24,147 nucleotides of DNA from CANHEE01 sp043777755 (GTDB lineage: Bacteria; Bacteroidota; Bacteroidia; Chitinophagales; Saprospiraceae). The notes under the pieces were generated by a model. The model was not told where the DNA came from, ran no database searches, and was given only the letters and a program-made list of their open reading frames with translations. A program made the position numbers and the translations under genes. Of the stretch, positions 14,282 to 22,430 are shown one piece after another (within the stretch, counting starts at the first letter, position 1; each line of letters begins with the position of its first letter). The stretch is from the NCBI GenBank assembly GCA_043777755.1, contig JAYWHK010000189.1, positions 1 through 24,147 on the forward strand, given 5' to 3'.

Positions 14282-14440
14282 CTATTGTGGTGTTACTCCT
14301 CCGCAACCATCACGACGACCCAAAGTCGGCTTCTGTGCTGCATCGTAAGAGCTTTTTCTACCACCGAAGACACTTTCAGGTTTTTGTAACCTGATGGATT
14401 CTTTCCCGAGTTCGCCAAGCGGTTTCTTTTTCTCGTTCAT
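14282..14440 (-). CDS. Short peptide with double-glycine leader, putative secreted natural-product or bacteriocin precursor
   Basis: From the ATG at 14438-14440 the gene encodes 52 residues. The first 27 are MNEKKKPLGELGKESIRLQK then PESVFGG, a charged helical leader ending in GG preceded by a hydrophobic residue, the usual cleavage signal of peptidase-containing ABC exporters. The remaining 25 (RKSSYDAAQKPTLGRR then DGCGGVTPQ) would be the core, with one Cys and several Ser/Thr. A GTG start nine codons upstream is possible but adds a phenylalanine-rich, non-leader stretch. It has its own promoter (14575-14605) and terminator. No modification enzyme or PCAT exporter is adjacent; the ABC exporter at 20060 has no visible peptidase domain. 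Product class is inference. Confidence 0.6.
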   Translation of the reverse strand: MNEKKKPLGELGKESIRLQKPESVFGGRKSSYDAAQKPTLGRRDGCGGVTPQ

Positions 14441-14467
14441 GAAAAAAAATGTATTGATCCAACTCAC

Positions 14468-14836
14468 GGTACGATAGGTTTTTGTTAAAGGATGAAAAAG
14501 TTCGTTTAATCCATGCCTAAGCCAATTACAGTGTAATCAACTTAAGGTAGTTTGTGTGTAGTTTTAATAATGTACAAAAGTACTTATTTTTTTTGAATCT
14601 TACAAGTATTCGCTTGTACGACAAATTAAATTTAATTAAATAATATATGTATTTTAAATGATTTTTGATAATTTTTTTTGATAAAAATAATTATATATGT
14701 TTTTATTTTAATGTATAAATCATTTTTTAATAGTTTTTTATACGCTAAAAAAAATATATATGCTTAACAATCAATTGTATAAATGAAAAAAAATAGATTT
14801 TTTTTATTTTTTTCATCAAAAAAGTTTAATAAAACT
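14468..14836. other. Very AT-rich intergenic region
   Basis: Holds the promoter at 14575-14605 and the roughly 128-base leader of the peptide gene. The rest (about 14606-14818) is nearly all A and T with no gene. A weak hairpin at 14821-14838 (AAAGTTT/AAACTTT) may end aroC transcription on the minus strand. Confidence 0.6.
14575..14605 (-). promoter_or_regulatory. Promoter of the double-glycine peptide gene
   Basis: On the minus strand TTG (14603-14605) and TACTTTTG (14575-14582) lie 20 bases apart. The predicted leader to the ATG at 14440 is about 128 bases, long enough for regulation. Confidence 0.65.
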
Positions 14837-15922
14837 TTAACAATTTTTTTGAGCGTTTTGAATCAAGAAATAATCTAAAATCACCAAAGCCGCCATTGCC
14901 TCAACGATTGCTACCGCTCTCGGTACTACGCAGGGGTCATGCCGACCTTTTCCTGTGATTTCGATTTCTTCACCATGCGTATCAATACTTTGCTGTGCAG
15001 AAATAATCGTTGCCACTGGTTTGAAAGCAACTCGAAAATCAATGTCCATACCGTTGCTGATTCCGCCTTGAATACCTCCCGAATGATTGGTCTTTGTTTT
15101 TACTTGTCCATTTTCATCAGTAAAAAAAACATCATTGTGCAGAGAACCCCTCATTTCTACACCGCCAAAACCAGAGCCGTACTCAAAACCTTTTGCAGCA
15201 TTGATACCCAACATGGCTTTTCCGAGTTCAGCATGGAGCTTATCAAAAGCTGGTTCGCCCAATCCGACAGGGCAATTTTTAATGACCGCACTCACAACGC
15301 CTCCGATGGTATCGCCATCTTTGCGTACTTCTTTAATGAGCGCAATCATTCTGTTGGCGATTTCTTCGTCGGGGCAACGTACATCGTTTTTTTCAATGTC
15401 AGAAAAATCAATTTCGTTGGCATTTTTATTCAATTTGATTGCACCAACTTGCGAAACATACGCCACAATTAAAATGCCATACTTTTGAAGGCAAAGTTTT
15501 GCGACTGCACCAGCTGCCACTCGGGCTGCTGTTTCACGTGCAGAAGAGCGTCCGCCACCACGATAATCACGGTTGCCATATTTTGCATGGTAGGTATAAT
15601 CTGCGTGAGAAGGTCGGAATTTTTCAGCAATGTGAGAATAGTCGTGCGAGCGTTGGTCTTCATTGGGAATGAGAATGGCGATAGGCGTACCCGTACTTTT
15701 CCCTTCAAAAACACCAGATAAAACTTGAATCGTATCGCTTTCCTTGCGTTGTGTCACAATATTGGACTGACCAGGGCGACGTCTATCCATTTCATGTTGA
15801 ATAAAATCTTCGTCAATCACAATATTGGGCGGGCAACCGTCAATGATGACACCAATGGCTTTGCCATGTGACTCGCCGAAGGTGCTGATTTTGAATAAGT
15901 TGCCAAAAGTATTTCCTGCCAT
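14837..15922 (-). CDS. aroC: Chorismate synthase
   Basis: This 361-residue enzyme converts 5-enolpyruvylshikimate 3-phosphate to chorismate using reduced FMN, the last common step of aromatic amino-acid synthesis. It has the N-terminal FGESHGKAIGVIIDGCPP signature at 16-33, the arginine-rich substrate segment MDRRRPGQSNIVTQRKE, RGGGRSSARETAARVAAGA, SGGIQGGISNG and the C-terminal GRHDPCVVPRAVAIVEAM. Length is normal. It starts three bases after the stop of the response regulator gene and is the last gene of a three-gene operon. Why a LytTR two-component pair should be linked to chorismate synthase is unclear. Confidence 0.98.
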   Translation of the reverse strand: MAGNTFGNLFKISTFGESHGKAIGVIIDGCPPNIVIDEDFIQHEMDRRRPGQSNIVTQRKESDTIQVLSGVFEGKSTGTPIAILIPNEDQRSHDYSHIAEKFRPSHADYTYHAKYGNRDYRGGGRSSARETAARVAAGAVAKLCLQKYGILIVAYVSQVGAIKLNKNANEIDFSDIEKNDVRCPDEEIANRMIALIKEVRKDGDTIGGVVSAVIKNCPVGLGEPAFDKLHAELGKAMLGINAAKGFEYGSGFGGVEMRGSLHNDVFFTDENGQVKTKTNHSGGIQGGISNGMDIDFRVAFKPVATIISAQQSIDTHGEEIEITGKGRHDPCVVPRAVAIVEAMAALVILDYFLIQNAQKNC

Positions 15923-15925
15923 AAT

Positions 15926-16681
15926 TTATTTTATATAAAAGTCTATTAATTCGTTTCTTTTTTGCTCAGAAACGTTCAAAATTGTACCATCTTGTAAAAC
16001 AAGCGTAGGTTTTTTTCCTCTTACAAATTGAGCTACAAAATGAAGATTCACCATATCTGTTCGGTTGATACGGAGAAAATCATGTTCGCTCAAAATTTCT
16101 TCAAAATTTCCCAATGTCTTGGAAACCAACATTTTATCTTTTTTATCAAAATAAAAAAACGTATAATTATCAGTCGCTTCACAACGGACAATATTTTTTA
16201 TTTCTTCAAAAACATAACCTTCTTGTACTGGTAAAGCAATTTTGTTTGCTTTCTCATTAATGTTGCTCCGAAGAACTTCCATTTTTCTATTTTCAAACTT
16301 ATTTTTTTGTTTTTTTACTTTCTCAATTGCCTGTACCAACTCGTCAGGGTCAATTGGCTTGAGTAAATAATCTACAGCTGACATTTTGAGTGCTTTGATG
16401 GCGTAATCGCTGTAAGCTGTTGTAAAAATAGTAAAAAACGTATCTGACTCGCAATAATCAAACAATTTAAAACCATTTTGCTCAGGCAATTCAATGTCCA
16501 AAAAAACAATTTCTGGTTTGATAGAATGAATGAGCTTGACACCTTCTGCAACATTTGCAGCTGTACCAACAATTTCCACTTCTTTACAATATTTCAAGAC
16601 CAATGTTTCTAATGCTTTTCTACTCAACGGCTCGTCCTCAATGATAATTGCTCTAAGCATTTTTTTTAATGTTTGCTCCAT
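15926..16681 (-). CDS. LytTR-family response regulator
   Basis: This 251-residue protein has a receiver domain at about 9-126, with acidic pocket Glu15-Asp16, phosphoacceptor Asp62 (FLDIELPEQNG), Thr87/Thr88 and Lys108 (LLKPID). A linker is followed by a LytTR DNA-binding domain at about 147-248 (GYVFEEIKNIVRCEA ... HDFLRINRTDMVNLHFV). It should bind direct-repeat DNA sites and respond to the upstream kinase. The start at Met1 (16681) or Met8 (16660; MLRAIIIEDE) is possible; Met8 is where the receiver domain normally begins. It lies 25 bases after the kinase stop and 3 bases before aroC, so the three genes are co-transcribed. Confidence 0.95.
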   Translation of the reverse strand: MEQTLKKMLRAIIIEDEPLSRKALETLVLKYCKEVEIVGTAANVAEGVKLIHSIKPEIVFLDIELPEQNGFKLFDYCESDTFFTIFTTAYSDYAIKALKMSAVDYLLKPIDPDELVQAIEKVKKQKNKFENRKMEVLRSNINEKANKIALPVQEGYVFEEIKNIVRCEATDNYTFFYFDKKDKMLVSKTLGNFEEILSEHDFLRINRTDMVNLHFVAQFVRGKKPTLVLQDGTILNVSEQKRNELIDFYIK

Positions 16682-16706
16682 AGGCGATTTTATTCGCCAG
16701 TACAGG

Positions 16707-19700
16707 TTAAAAAATAATCGTTACTTTAGTTCCTTTTGGTGTTATTTGGTCGTTTTCATAAAGGTCTTCGATGATAAAACCGTTGTTTGGGATATTTTGT
16801 TGGTTTTGCAAATGCCAAATTTTGATTCTTTCTTGTGCCGACGATAAACCCGACGATGTGTGTTTCCCTTTACGCCAAACGTTTATTTTTTGCGCTTCTA
16901 CCCTACCGATTCCATCGTCTTCTATGACACAGGCAATGTATTTTTCGTCATAAGAATGAAAAGAAATGTCAAGATTTCCACTTATTTTTTTATGAAAAAG
17001 CCCATGTTTGAAGGAATTTTCAATAATCGGCTGAAGGAGCAATGGCGGTAAATAATAACTATGCTCATTGATGTTGGGTGGCAATTCCGTAGAAAAATCA
17101 ATATTCACTTTATCTCCAAAACGTAATTTTTCCAAACTTAAATATACTTTCAACATATCGAATTCCTCCGCCAGAGAAATTTCTTTTTTACTATTGTGTT
17201 CAAATATCAAACGAATCAGGCGTGCAAAGCGTGCTAAAAATTTGGTTGCATTTTCATCGTCATTCATCGTCAAAAAATGCTGAATGGCATTAAGTGCATT
17301 AAAAATAAAGTGCGGATTCATTTGCGATTGTAAAGCCTGCATTCTTAAATCGTCAATTTTTTGCTGAAAACGCTGTTCAATTTCTCTTTTCTCCTGTTCT
17401 CGCTTGTAACGCTGCCTTACGATTAGTGCAGAAATTCCAGCCAAGGACAGCATTAATCCAAGGAAAAACCACCATTTTTTCCAAAAAGGAGCATTGATAG
17501 AAAAAACAAGCTGTGCCGCTTGGCTTGATTTTATGCCATATTCATTGAGTGCCACTACTTCAAAAGTATAATCGCCATCGCTAAGATTGGCAAAACGAAC
17601 TTCTCTATTTTGGGTTGTCACCCATTCGTTGTCAATGCCTACCAAACGATACTGATACGTAACATTACCTTTGCATTTATACGCATAAGCGATGAACTCT
17701 ATATTGAGGTTATTTTGGTCATAATTGAGTTGTAAATTAGAAAAATCGTTTTGAGCTTTTTCATTGATTTTCAAGGATTTAATCTCAACTTGAGGAGGAA
17801 CTTCATTTTTCACAATAGAGGTAAAAGGCATTCTAATCAAGCCTTTGTCTGTTCCCACCAATAGATTTTGCTCCACACTCGCCAACGAAATAATATCATC
17901 GGTAGGCAAGCCATTGTATTTAGAAATAGAAAACAAAGAATAATCGTATAAATCACAGCGTACAATTCCTTGGTTTGTTCCAATCCAAAGGAATTGATCA
18001 TCGGAAGTGAGTGTATTAACGCAATTGGACGACAAACCATTGTTTGAGTTAAAATTTTTAACAACTTCGCCATTATCAATACAAAAAACGCCATTATTCG
18101 AGGACGCAGCCCAAATTCTGCCTAATTTGTCCTTCATCATGTAATTGATTGCATAAGGAATTTGGGAAAAAAACTTTATCTCACCATTAGGAGAATAGGT
18201 ATAAACACCTTTGACAGAACCTATCCAGATAGTACCTTTACGATCCTCAGCGATTCCGTAGGTACGAACAAGTATTGTTGTATCAATTTTAAAACTCTTC
18301 CAATTGTCAATACCTAAATGTTCTAAGAAACTATTATAGTTAGATGCTTTAAAAATGCCAAGTCTAAAAGAAGTGCCTCCATAAAGAGTCTTATTGTCAC
18401 GAGCAATATACATTGATTTTGTAGCACCACCATTGAGCAACACCTCTGTTTTTTTACGCTGAAAATCGTAATAGCTAACACCTCCGTTACCATACACAAG
18501 AATTTTCCCAAGATGATTTATCATTCCAAATATCCTTCCATTTGTTACCATCGGAAATTCAAGTGATAGTTCAAATCTATTATTCAAACTACTAATACCT
18601 CCATTACCGTGTCCAATCAATAGGCTGTTTTTATGAGCCATAAAAGAAGTTACCTTATTATTTGCAATATCAGAGTTATATTCGTTGTAATAATCAACCT
18701 TAAAATCAGGTACAATCATAACGCCATTTCCACCTGTCGCCACCCATGTATTGCCTTCTTTGTCTTTTAAAATGGAATTAATGCTGTATTGAGAAAAATA
18801 GATGCGTTTTTTTTGATTTTCGTTGAGAATAGTTACTCCCCTATTTGTCATAACATAAATATCAGATTTGTCTGCGAAAATCGTATTTATGTTTATATTT
18901 AAATTGTTATTTTCATAATCTTTATATGAATCAAGAACATATTTAAAGTTATTATCAAAAATTTGTACAGTCCTTGATTTAATCATTGCTGTAATCGCTT
19001 TCAAAAGAAAATACCGTAAATTACGCTCTTTTCTTTTATAATGTATTTCTAAAATTTTTTCTTTAAGCCCTCCATTAGCTTTAACACTAAATACATTGAG
19101 TTCACTTTCATAAGTAGTAATAATTATTTCATTTCCTTTTATCCCGACACAAGAAATTAAACCATATTTTTGGATTGCATTGAGCTTTAAACTAAACTTA
19201 TCATCTTTATTTACGGATAAAAGGTTACTTTCTGTAAAACTAATATTGTCTGACAACCACAAATTATCACCTTGCCACTCAAAATCACCTACTTTCTGCA
19301 ACTGGTAGTCGCCAATATTTGTGACCAAGTTAATTTGATTGTCTTTGACATAAAACAATTGTCCTGTGAGATTAACGCCCCAAACAATGCCATCACTGCT
19401 CATTCTGATTTTCAAAATCTCAGAATCATTCAGTTTATCAGAATTATAACGTTGAAAATTTTTACCATCGTAAGAGCAAAGCCCATTGGCAGTTCCCATC
19501 CAAATCAAACCATTTTTAGCTTGTTGGATTTCATAGACAGTCATACTGGGAAGACCATCTTCATCTGTCAAATGCCAGTAGAAGGGTTCTTGCGCCGAAG
19601 CTACAAAAACACTACAAAATTGCAAGAGCAAAACAAACAACCAATGTCTTTTTTTCAAATCCACTTGCAAAAGTAAGCATTTTTTTGAAACTACAAAATC

Positions 19701-19712
19701 CGTTTCACTCAT
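16707..19712 (-). CDS. Two-component sensor histidine kinase with propeller sensor (LytS/YehU type)
   Basis: This 1001-residue protein has a signal peptide (KKRHWLFVLLLQFCSVFVAS, cleaved after SAQ) and then a large extracytoplasmic region with two-component propeller repeats (for example GLIWMGTANGLCSYDGKNF, WIGSVKGVYTYSPNG, LWIGTNQGIVRCDL), a Y_Y_Y-type domain at about 675-740 and a membrane helix at about 745-765 (WWFFLGLMLSLAGISALIV). The cytoplasmic part has the LytS-type kinase: phosphoacceptor His801 in QMNPHFIFNALNAIQ, N box PIIENSFKHG and G box EDDGIGR. It resembles polysaccharide-sensing kinases but is not an AraC hybrid. It probably senses an envelope or extracellular signal and phosphorylates the adjacent regulator. 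The start has an unusual duplicated leader (19700-19733). Confidence 0.95.
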   Translation of the reverse strand: MSETDFVVSKKCLLLQVDLKKRHWLFVLLLQFCSVFVASAQEPFYWHLTDEDGLPSMTVYEIQQAKNGLIWMGTANGLCSYDGKNFQRYNSDKLNDSEILKIRMSSDGIVWGVNLTGQLFYVKDNQINLVTNIGDYQLQKVGDFEWQGDNLWLSDNISFTESNLLSVNKDDKFSLKLNAIQKYGLISCVGIKGNEIIITTYESELNVFSVKANGGLKEKILEIHYKRKERNLRYFLLKAITAMIKSRTVQIFDNNFKYVLDSYKDYENNNLNININTIFADKSDIYVMTNRGVTILNENQKKRIYFSQYSINSILKDKEGNTWVATGGNGVMIVPDFKVDYYNEYNSDIANNKVTSFMAHKNSLLIGHGNGGISSLNNRFELSLEFPMVTNGRIFGMINHLGKILVYGNGGVSYYDFQRKKTEVLLNGGATKSMYIARDNKTLYGGTSFRLGIFKASNYNSFLEHLGIDNWKSFKIDTTILVRTYGIAEDRKGTIWIGSVKGVYTYSPNGEIKFFSQIPYAINYMMKDKLGRIWAASSNNGVFCIDNGEVVKNFNSNNGLSSNCVNTLTSDDQFLWIGTNQGIVRCDLYDYSLFSISKYNGLPTDDIISLASVEQNLLVGTDKGLIRMPFTSIVKNEVPPQVEIKSLKINEKAQNDFSNLQLNYDQNNLNIEFIAYAYKCKGNVTYQYRLVGIDNEWVTTQNREVRFANLSDGDYTFEVVALNEYGIKSSQAAQLVFSINAPFWKKWWFFLGLMLSLAGISALIVRQRYKREQEKREIEQRFQQKIDDLRMQALQSQMNPHFIFNALNAIQHFLTMNDDENATKFLARFARLIRLIFEHNSKKEISLAEEFDMLKVYLSLEKLRFGDKVNIDFSTELPPNINEHSYYLPPLLLQPIIENSFKHGLFHKKISGNLDISFHSYDEKYIACVIEDDGIGRVEAQKINVWRKGKHTSSGLSSAQERIKIWHLQNQQNIPNNGFIIEDLYENDQITPKGTKVTIIF

Positions 19713-19733
19713 TCATATTCCCGTTTCACTCAT
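19700..19733 (-). promoter_or_regulatory. Duplicated translation start with a six-codon upstream ORF
   Basis: On the minus strand ATGAGTGAAACGG occurs twice with a 21-base period (19721-19733 and 19700-19712). The upstream copy reads ATG AGT GAA ACG GGA ATA TGA, a tiny ORF (MSETGI) that stops directly before the ATG of the histidine kinase. The kinase itself begins MSETD. This could be a translationally coupled leader peptide or a recent 21-bp duplication. Confidence 0.6.
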
Positions 19734-19739
19734 TTGCTA

Positions 19740-19770
19740 TTGTAAAATTAAAAAAATATAACGTACTTTG
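19740..19770 (+). promoter_or_regulatory. Weak candidate promoter for the intergenic RNA
   Basis: TTG at 19740-19742 and TACTTTG at 19764-19770 (one base short of TAnnTTTG) are 21 bases apart on the plus strand. Transcription would begin near 19776. Confidence 0.35.
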
Positions 19771-19775
19771 TGACA

Positions 19776-19990
19776 ATGAAAAACAATATTTAAGTGAAAG
19801 TATTCAATTCTCTTGGTCGCTTAGAACTAAAGTATAAGCCGTGAAGCTCAATTTAAAAAAATCTCCTTGACAGAGTGCGCCTAAAAAACAATAACACCGT
19901 ATTCGCCAGAAATTCATCTGCTCAAAAAACTAAACAACTTTAAGCCCCATTTTTTCTCTTAACCCTAACTTTCAAGTAAAAGTTAGGGTT
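19776..19990 (+). ncRNA. Candidate small RNA, possibly 6S-like
   Basis: Between the divergent kinase and ABC genes lies about 215 bases without an ORF but with GC-richer islands in AT-rich surroundings: TTGGTCGCTTAG (19813-19824), AAGCCGTGAAGCTC (19836-19849), CTCCTTGACAGAGTGCGCC (about 19863-19881) and ACCGTATTCGCCAG (19896-19909). TTGGT (19813-19817) can pair with GCCAG (19905-19909), enclosing about 90 bases, with a local hairpin GCTTA/TAAGC inside. A strong terminator follows. The shape, a long hairpin with internal bubbles of about 110 bases, recalls the 6S-Flavo class, but I cannot confirm this by eye. Confidence 0.45.
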
Positions 19991-19995
19991 TCCTT
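19961..19995 (+). terminator. Terminator ahead of the ABC exporter, not behind any protein gene
   Basis: AACCCTAACTTT (19961-19972) pairs perfectly with AAAGTTAGGGTT (19979-19990) around a six-base loop, followed by TTCC and TTTT. No plus-strand protein gene lies upstream in the spacer, so it must end an untranslated RNA or act as a shield. Confidence 0.8.
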
Positions 19996-20059
19996 TTGAA
20001 ATAAAACGAACACTCCTTCGTCTTAGTAGTTTTAATTGTCTTTTTCATCAAAACAATAT

Positions 20060-21805
20060 ATGAAACTATTACTAAGTTACCTTAAAAACTACAAAAGTCT
20101 TATTTTCTTGACTTTTATTTTAGCCACCATCAATCAAGTATTCTCTCTACTTGATCCACTTATTTTCGGAAAAATCATTGATACTTTCGCCAATCACCCT
20201 AAGGATTACGACGAAGCTACCTTTATCAAAAGCGTTGGATTGTTGATACTTTCAAGTATGGGCGTTGCGATGGTCAGCCGCATTGCAAAAGCATTTCAAG
20301 ACTATACGACGAATGTTGTGATTCAAAAATTTGGCGCACAAGTCTATACCGATGGGCTTCGCCATTCTTTAAAACTACCATTCCAAGCCTTTGAAGACCA
20401 ACGAAGCGGCGAAACACTGAATATTTTACAAAAAGTACGCATTGATACAGAACGTTTTATTATGAGTTTTATCAATGTGGTTTTTATCAGTATTGTTGGT
20501 ATTATTTTCGTGATGGTTTATGCGACAAAAGTATATTCTGGCTTGATTCCTGTTTATTTTGCGGCATCGTTCATATTGGGTTTTATTATCAATAAATTAT
20601 CAAAAAAAGTAAAATTGGTACAAACAACCATCGTAAAAGAAACCAATCTTTTGGCTGGTTCGACAACAGAAAGTTTGAGAAATATTGAGTTGATAAAAAG
20701 TTTGGGATTGACCGACCAAGAAATTGTCCGTTTGAACAAAGCAACCCAAAAAATATTAGGTTTGGAGCTGAAAAAAGTACGTACTATTCGTTCTTTAGCT
20801 TTTGTACAAGGAACGTTGGTAAATTTTTTACGACAAGGCATTTTATTTATTTTGCTGTATTTGATTTTTAAAGACCATGTTTCGATTGGACAATTAATGA
20901 CTTTACAGTTTTATAGTTTCTTCATTTTCAATCCTTTACAAGAAGTTGGTAACGTCATTTTGAGTTACCGTGAAGCGGAAGCGTCATTGGCAAATTTTGA
21001 AAAAATCATAAATTCTCCCATTGAAGAAAAACCTGAAAATCCTATTCCATTAGGTGAAATAGAAGCATTGACTTTTGACAACGTAACTTTTCAGCACAAA
21101 TCCGCTAAAACAAAAGCCTTAGAAAACATCAGTTTTAATGTAAAAAAAGGAGAAACTGTTGCTTTTGTTGGGCCTTCGGGCGCAGGAAAAACCACTTTGG
21201 TCAAACTTTTGGTTGGGCTTTACAAAACACAAGAAGGTAGAATCTTGTACAATGGCGTTGATTCCAATGAGGTTGATGTAGAAGATATTCGTCATCAGAT
21301 AGGATTTGTTACTCAAGATACACAACTTTTTTCTGGTACAATCCGAGAAAATCTTACTTTTGTAAATCCCAACGCAAGCGACGCTGAAATGCTTGATGTA
21401 CTGGAAAAAGCAGCTTGTAAAAATCTTTTGGAACGTTCCGACAAAGGCTTGGACACGGTCATTGGCGAAGGCGGCATGAAAGTTTCGGGAGGAGAGAAAC
21501 AGCGTCTTTCTATTGCAAGAGCATTGCTCCGCAAACCAAAATTATTTGTTTTTGACGAAGCCACTTCTGCATTAGACAGCATCACCGAAGACGATATTAC
21601 GCAGACAGTACGTGCCATCGCTACCAAACGTGACCACATTACGATTATGATTGCGCACCGCCTTTCTACCATTATGCACGCTGATAAAATCTTTGTCTTA
21701 GAAAAAGGTGAAATCATCGAACAAGGCTCACACGAGGCTCTTTTACTCGAAAAAGGCTTGTATTATGCGATGTGGCGCCAGCAAATTGGGGAAAGAAAGA
21801 ATTAA
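20060..21805 (+). CDS. ABC exporter, fused permease and ATPase
   Basis: The frame opens with TTG at 20036, but the ATG at 20060 (MKLLLSYLKNYKSLIFLTFI) gives a normal basic N-terminus and 581 residues. Six membrane helices fill about residues 12-300. The ATPase domain has Walker A GPSGAGKTT at about 371-379, the Q loop VTQDTQLF, the signature VSGGEKQRL, Walker B LFVFDEATSALD and the H loop IAHRLSTI. It is a half-transporter of the MsbA/LmrA type and works as a dimer to export a lipid, drug or peptide. No peptidase C39 domain is present. It is a single gene after the RNA terminator, 56 bases before the DUF6428 gene. Confidence 0.95.
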   Translation: MKLLLSYLKNYKSLIFLTFILATINQVFSLLDPLIFGKIIDTFANHPKDYDEATFIKSVGLLILSSMGVAMVSRIAKAFQDYTTNVVIQKFGAQVYTDGLRHSLKLPFQAFEDQRSGETLNILQKVRIDTERFIMSFINVVFISIVGIIFVMVYATKVYSGLIPVYFAASFILGFIINKLSKKVKLVQTTIVKETNLLAGSTTESLRNIELIKSLGLTDQEIVRLNKATQKILGLELKKVRTIRSLAFVQGTLVNFLRQGILFILLYLIFKDHVSIGQLMTLQFYSFFIFNPLQEVGNVILSYREAEASLANFEKIINSPIEEKPENPIPLGEIEALTFDNVTFQHKSAKTKALENISFNVKKGETVAFVGPSGAGKTTLVKLLVGLYKTQEGRILYNGVDSNEVDVEDIRHQIGFVTQDTQLFSGTIRENLTFVNPNASDAEMLDVLEKAACKNLLERSDKGLDTVIGEGGMKVSGGEKQRLSIARALLRKPKLFVFDEATSALDSITEDDITQTVRAIATKRDHITIMIAHRLSTIMHADKIFVLEKGEIIEQGSHEALLLEKGLYYAMWRQQIGERKN

Positions 21806-21861
21806 ATCAATACTAATAGAAATAAAAAATCCACTTTTCATTAAACTTAAAATATAAAAAA

Positions 21862-22311
21862 ATGAAATTATCAGAAATAAAAAACATATTACCCAATTTA
21901 GAAAACGTAGCTTTTCAATTGGACAACGGAAACTTTGTTCCAGAACATTTTCACGTAACCGAAGTGGGAATGATTACTAAAAACTTTATCGACTGCGGTG
22001 GAACAATCCGAAATGAAAAAGTTGCAAATTTTCAACTTTGGAATGCAAACGATTTTGAACATAGATTAAAGCCAACTAAGTTGTTGAACATTATCAAACT
22101 TTCCGAAGAGATATTAGGAATTGAAGATTTGGAAATTGAAGTAGAATATCAATCCGAAACGATTGGAAAATATAGTTTAGACTTCCAAAACAATACGTTC
22201 ATTTTGATAAGTAAGCAAACGGATTGTTTAGCAAAAGACAATTGTGGTATTCCAGAAGAAAAATTACAAGTTCAAACTTCTTGCTGTTCACCAGGTGGCG
22301 GTTGTTGTTAA
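21862..22311 (+). CDS. DUF6428 family protein with cysteine-rich tail
   Basis: This 149-residue protein begins MKLSEIKNILPNLENVAFQL and contains VPEHFHVTEVGMITKNFIDCGG, split here as VPEHFHVTEVG and NFIDCGG. These are features I associate with DUF6428, a family often found in arsenic-resistance operons of Bacteroidota. The C-terminus has cysteines at DCLAKDNCG and SCCSPGGGCC, eight to nine residues from the end, which could bind metal or metalloid. No arsR, arsenite pump or arsenate reductase gene is in the window, so the usual context is missing. It is probably soluble and cytoplasmic. Function not established. Confidence 0.8.
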   Translation: MKLSEIKNILPNLENVAFQLDNGNFVPEHFHVTEVGMITKNFIDCGGTIRNEKVANFQLWNANDFEHRLKPTKLLNIIKLSEEILGIEDLEIEVEYQSETIGKYSLDFQNNTFILISKQTDCLAKDNCGIPEEKLQVQTSCCSPGGGCC

Positions 22312-22430
22312 ATGAGAATTTGACAAGCAAATAAAACAGCGGACAGCAAGGGTTTTGAATTTTAAATTTTGAATTTCACATTTCACTATACTAACCTATA
22401 AGTGACTTAAAAATAAAACTTTGACACAAA

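Noticed and set aside
14939..15472. Long plus-strand open frame (177 codons) inside aroC
   Set aside because: It is antisense to a complete chorismate synthase and its translation has no coherent domain or membrane pattern.
20036..20059. TTG start of the ABC exporter
   Set aside because: ATG at 20060 gives a normal basic N-terminus; the eight extra residues add nothing recognisable.
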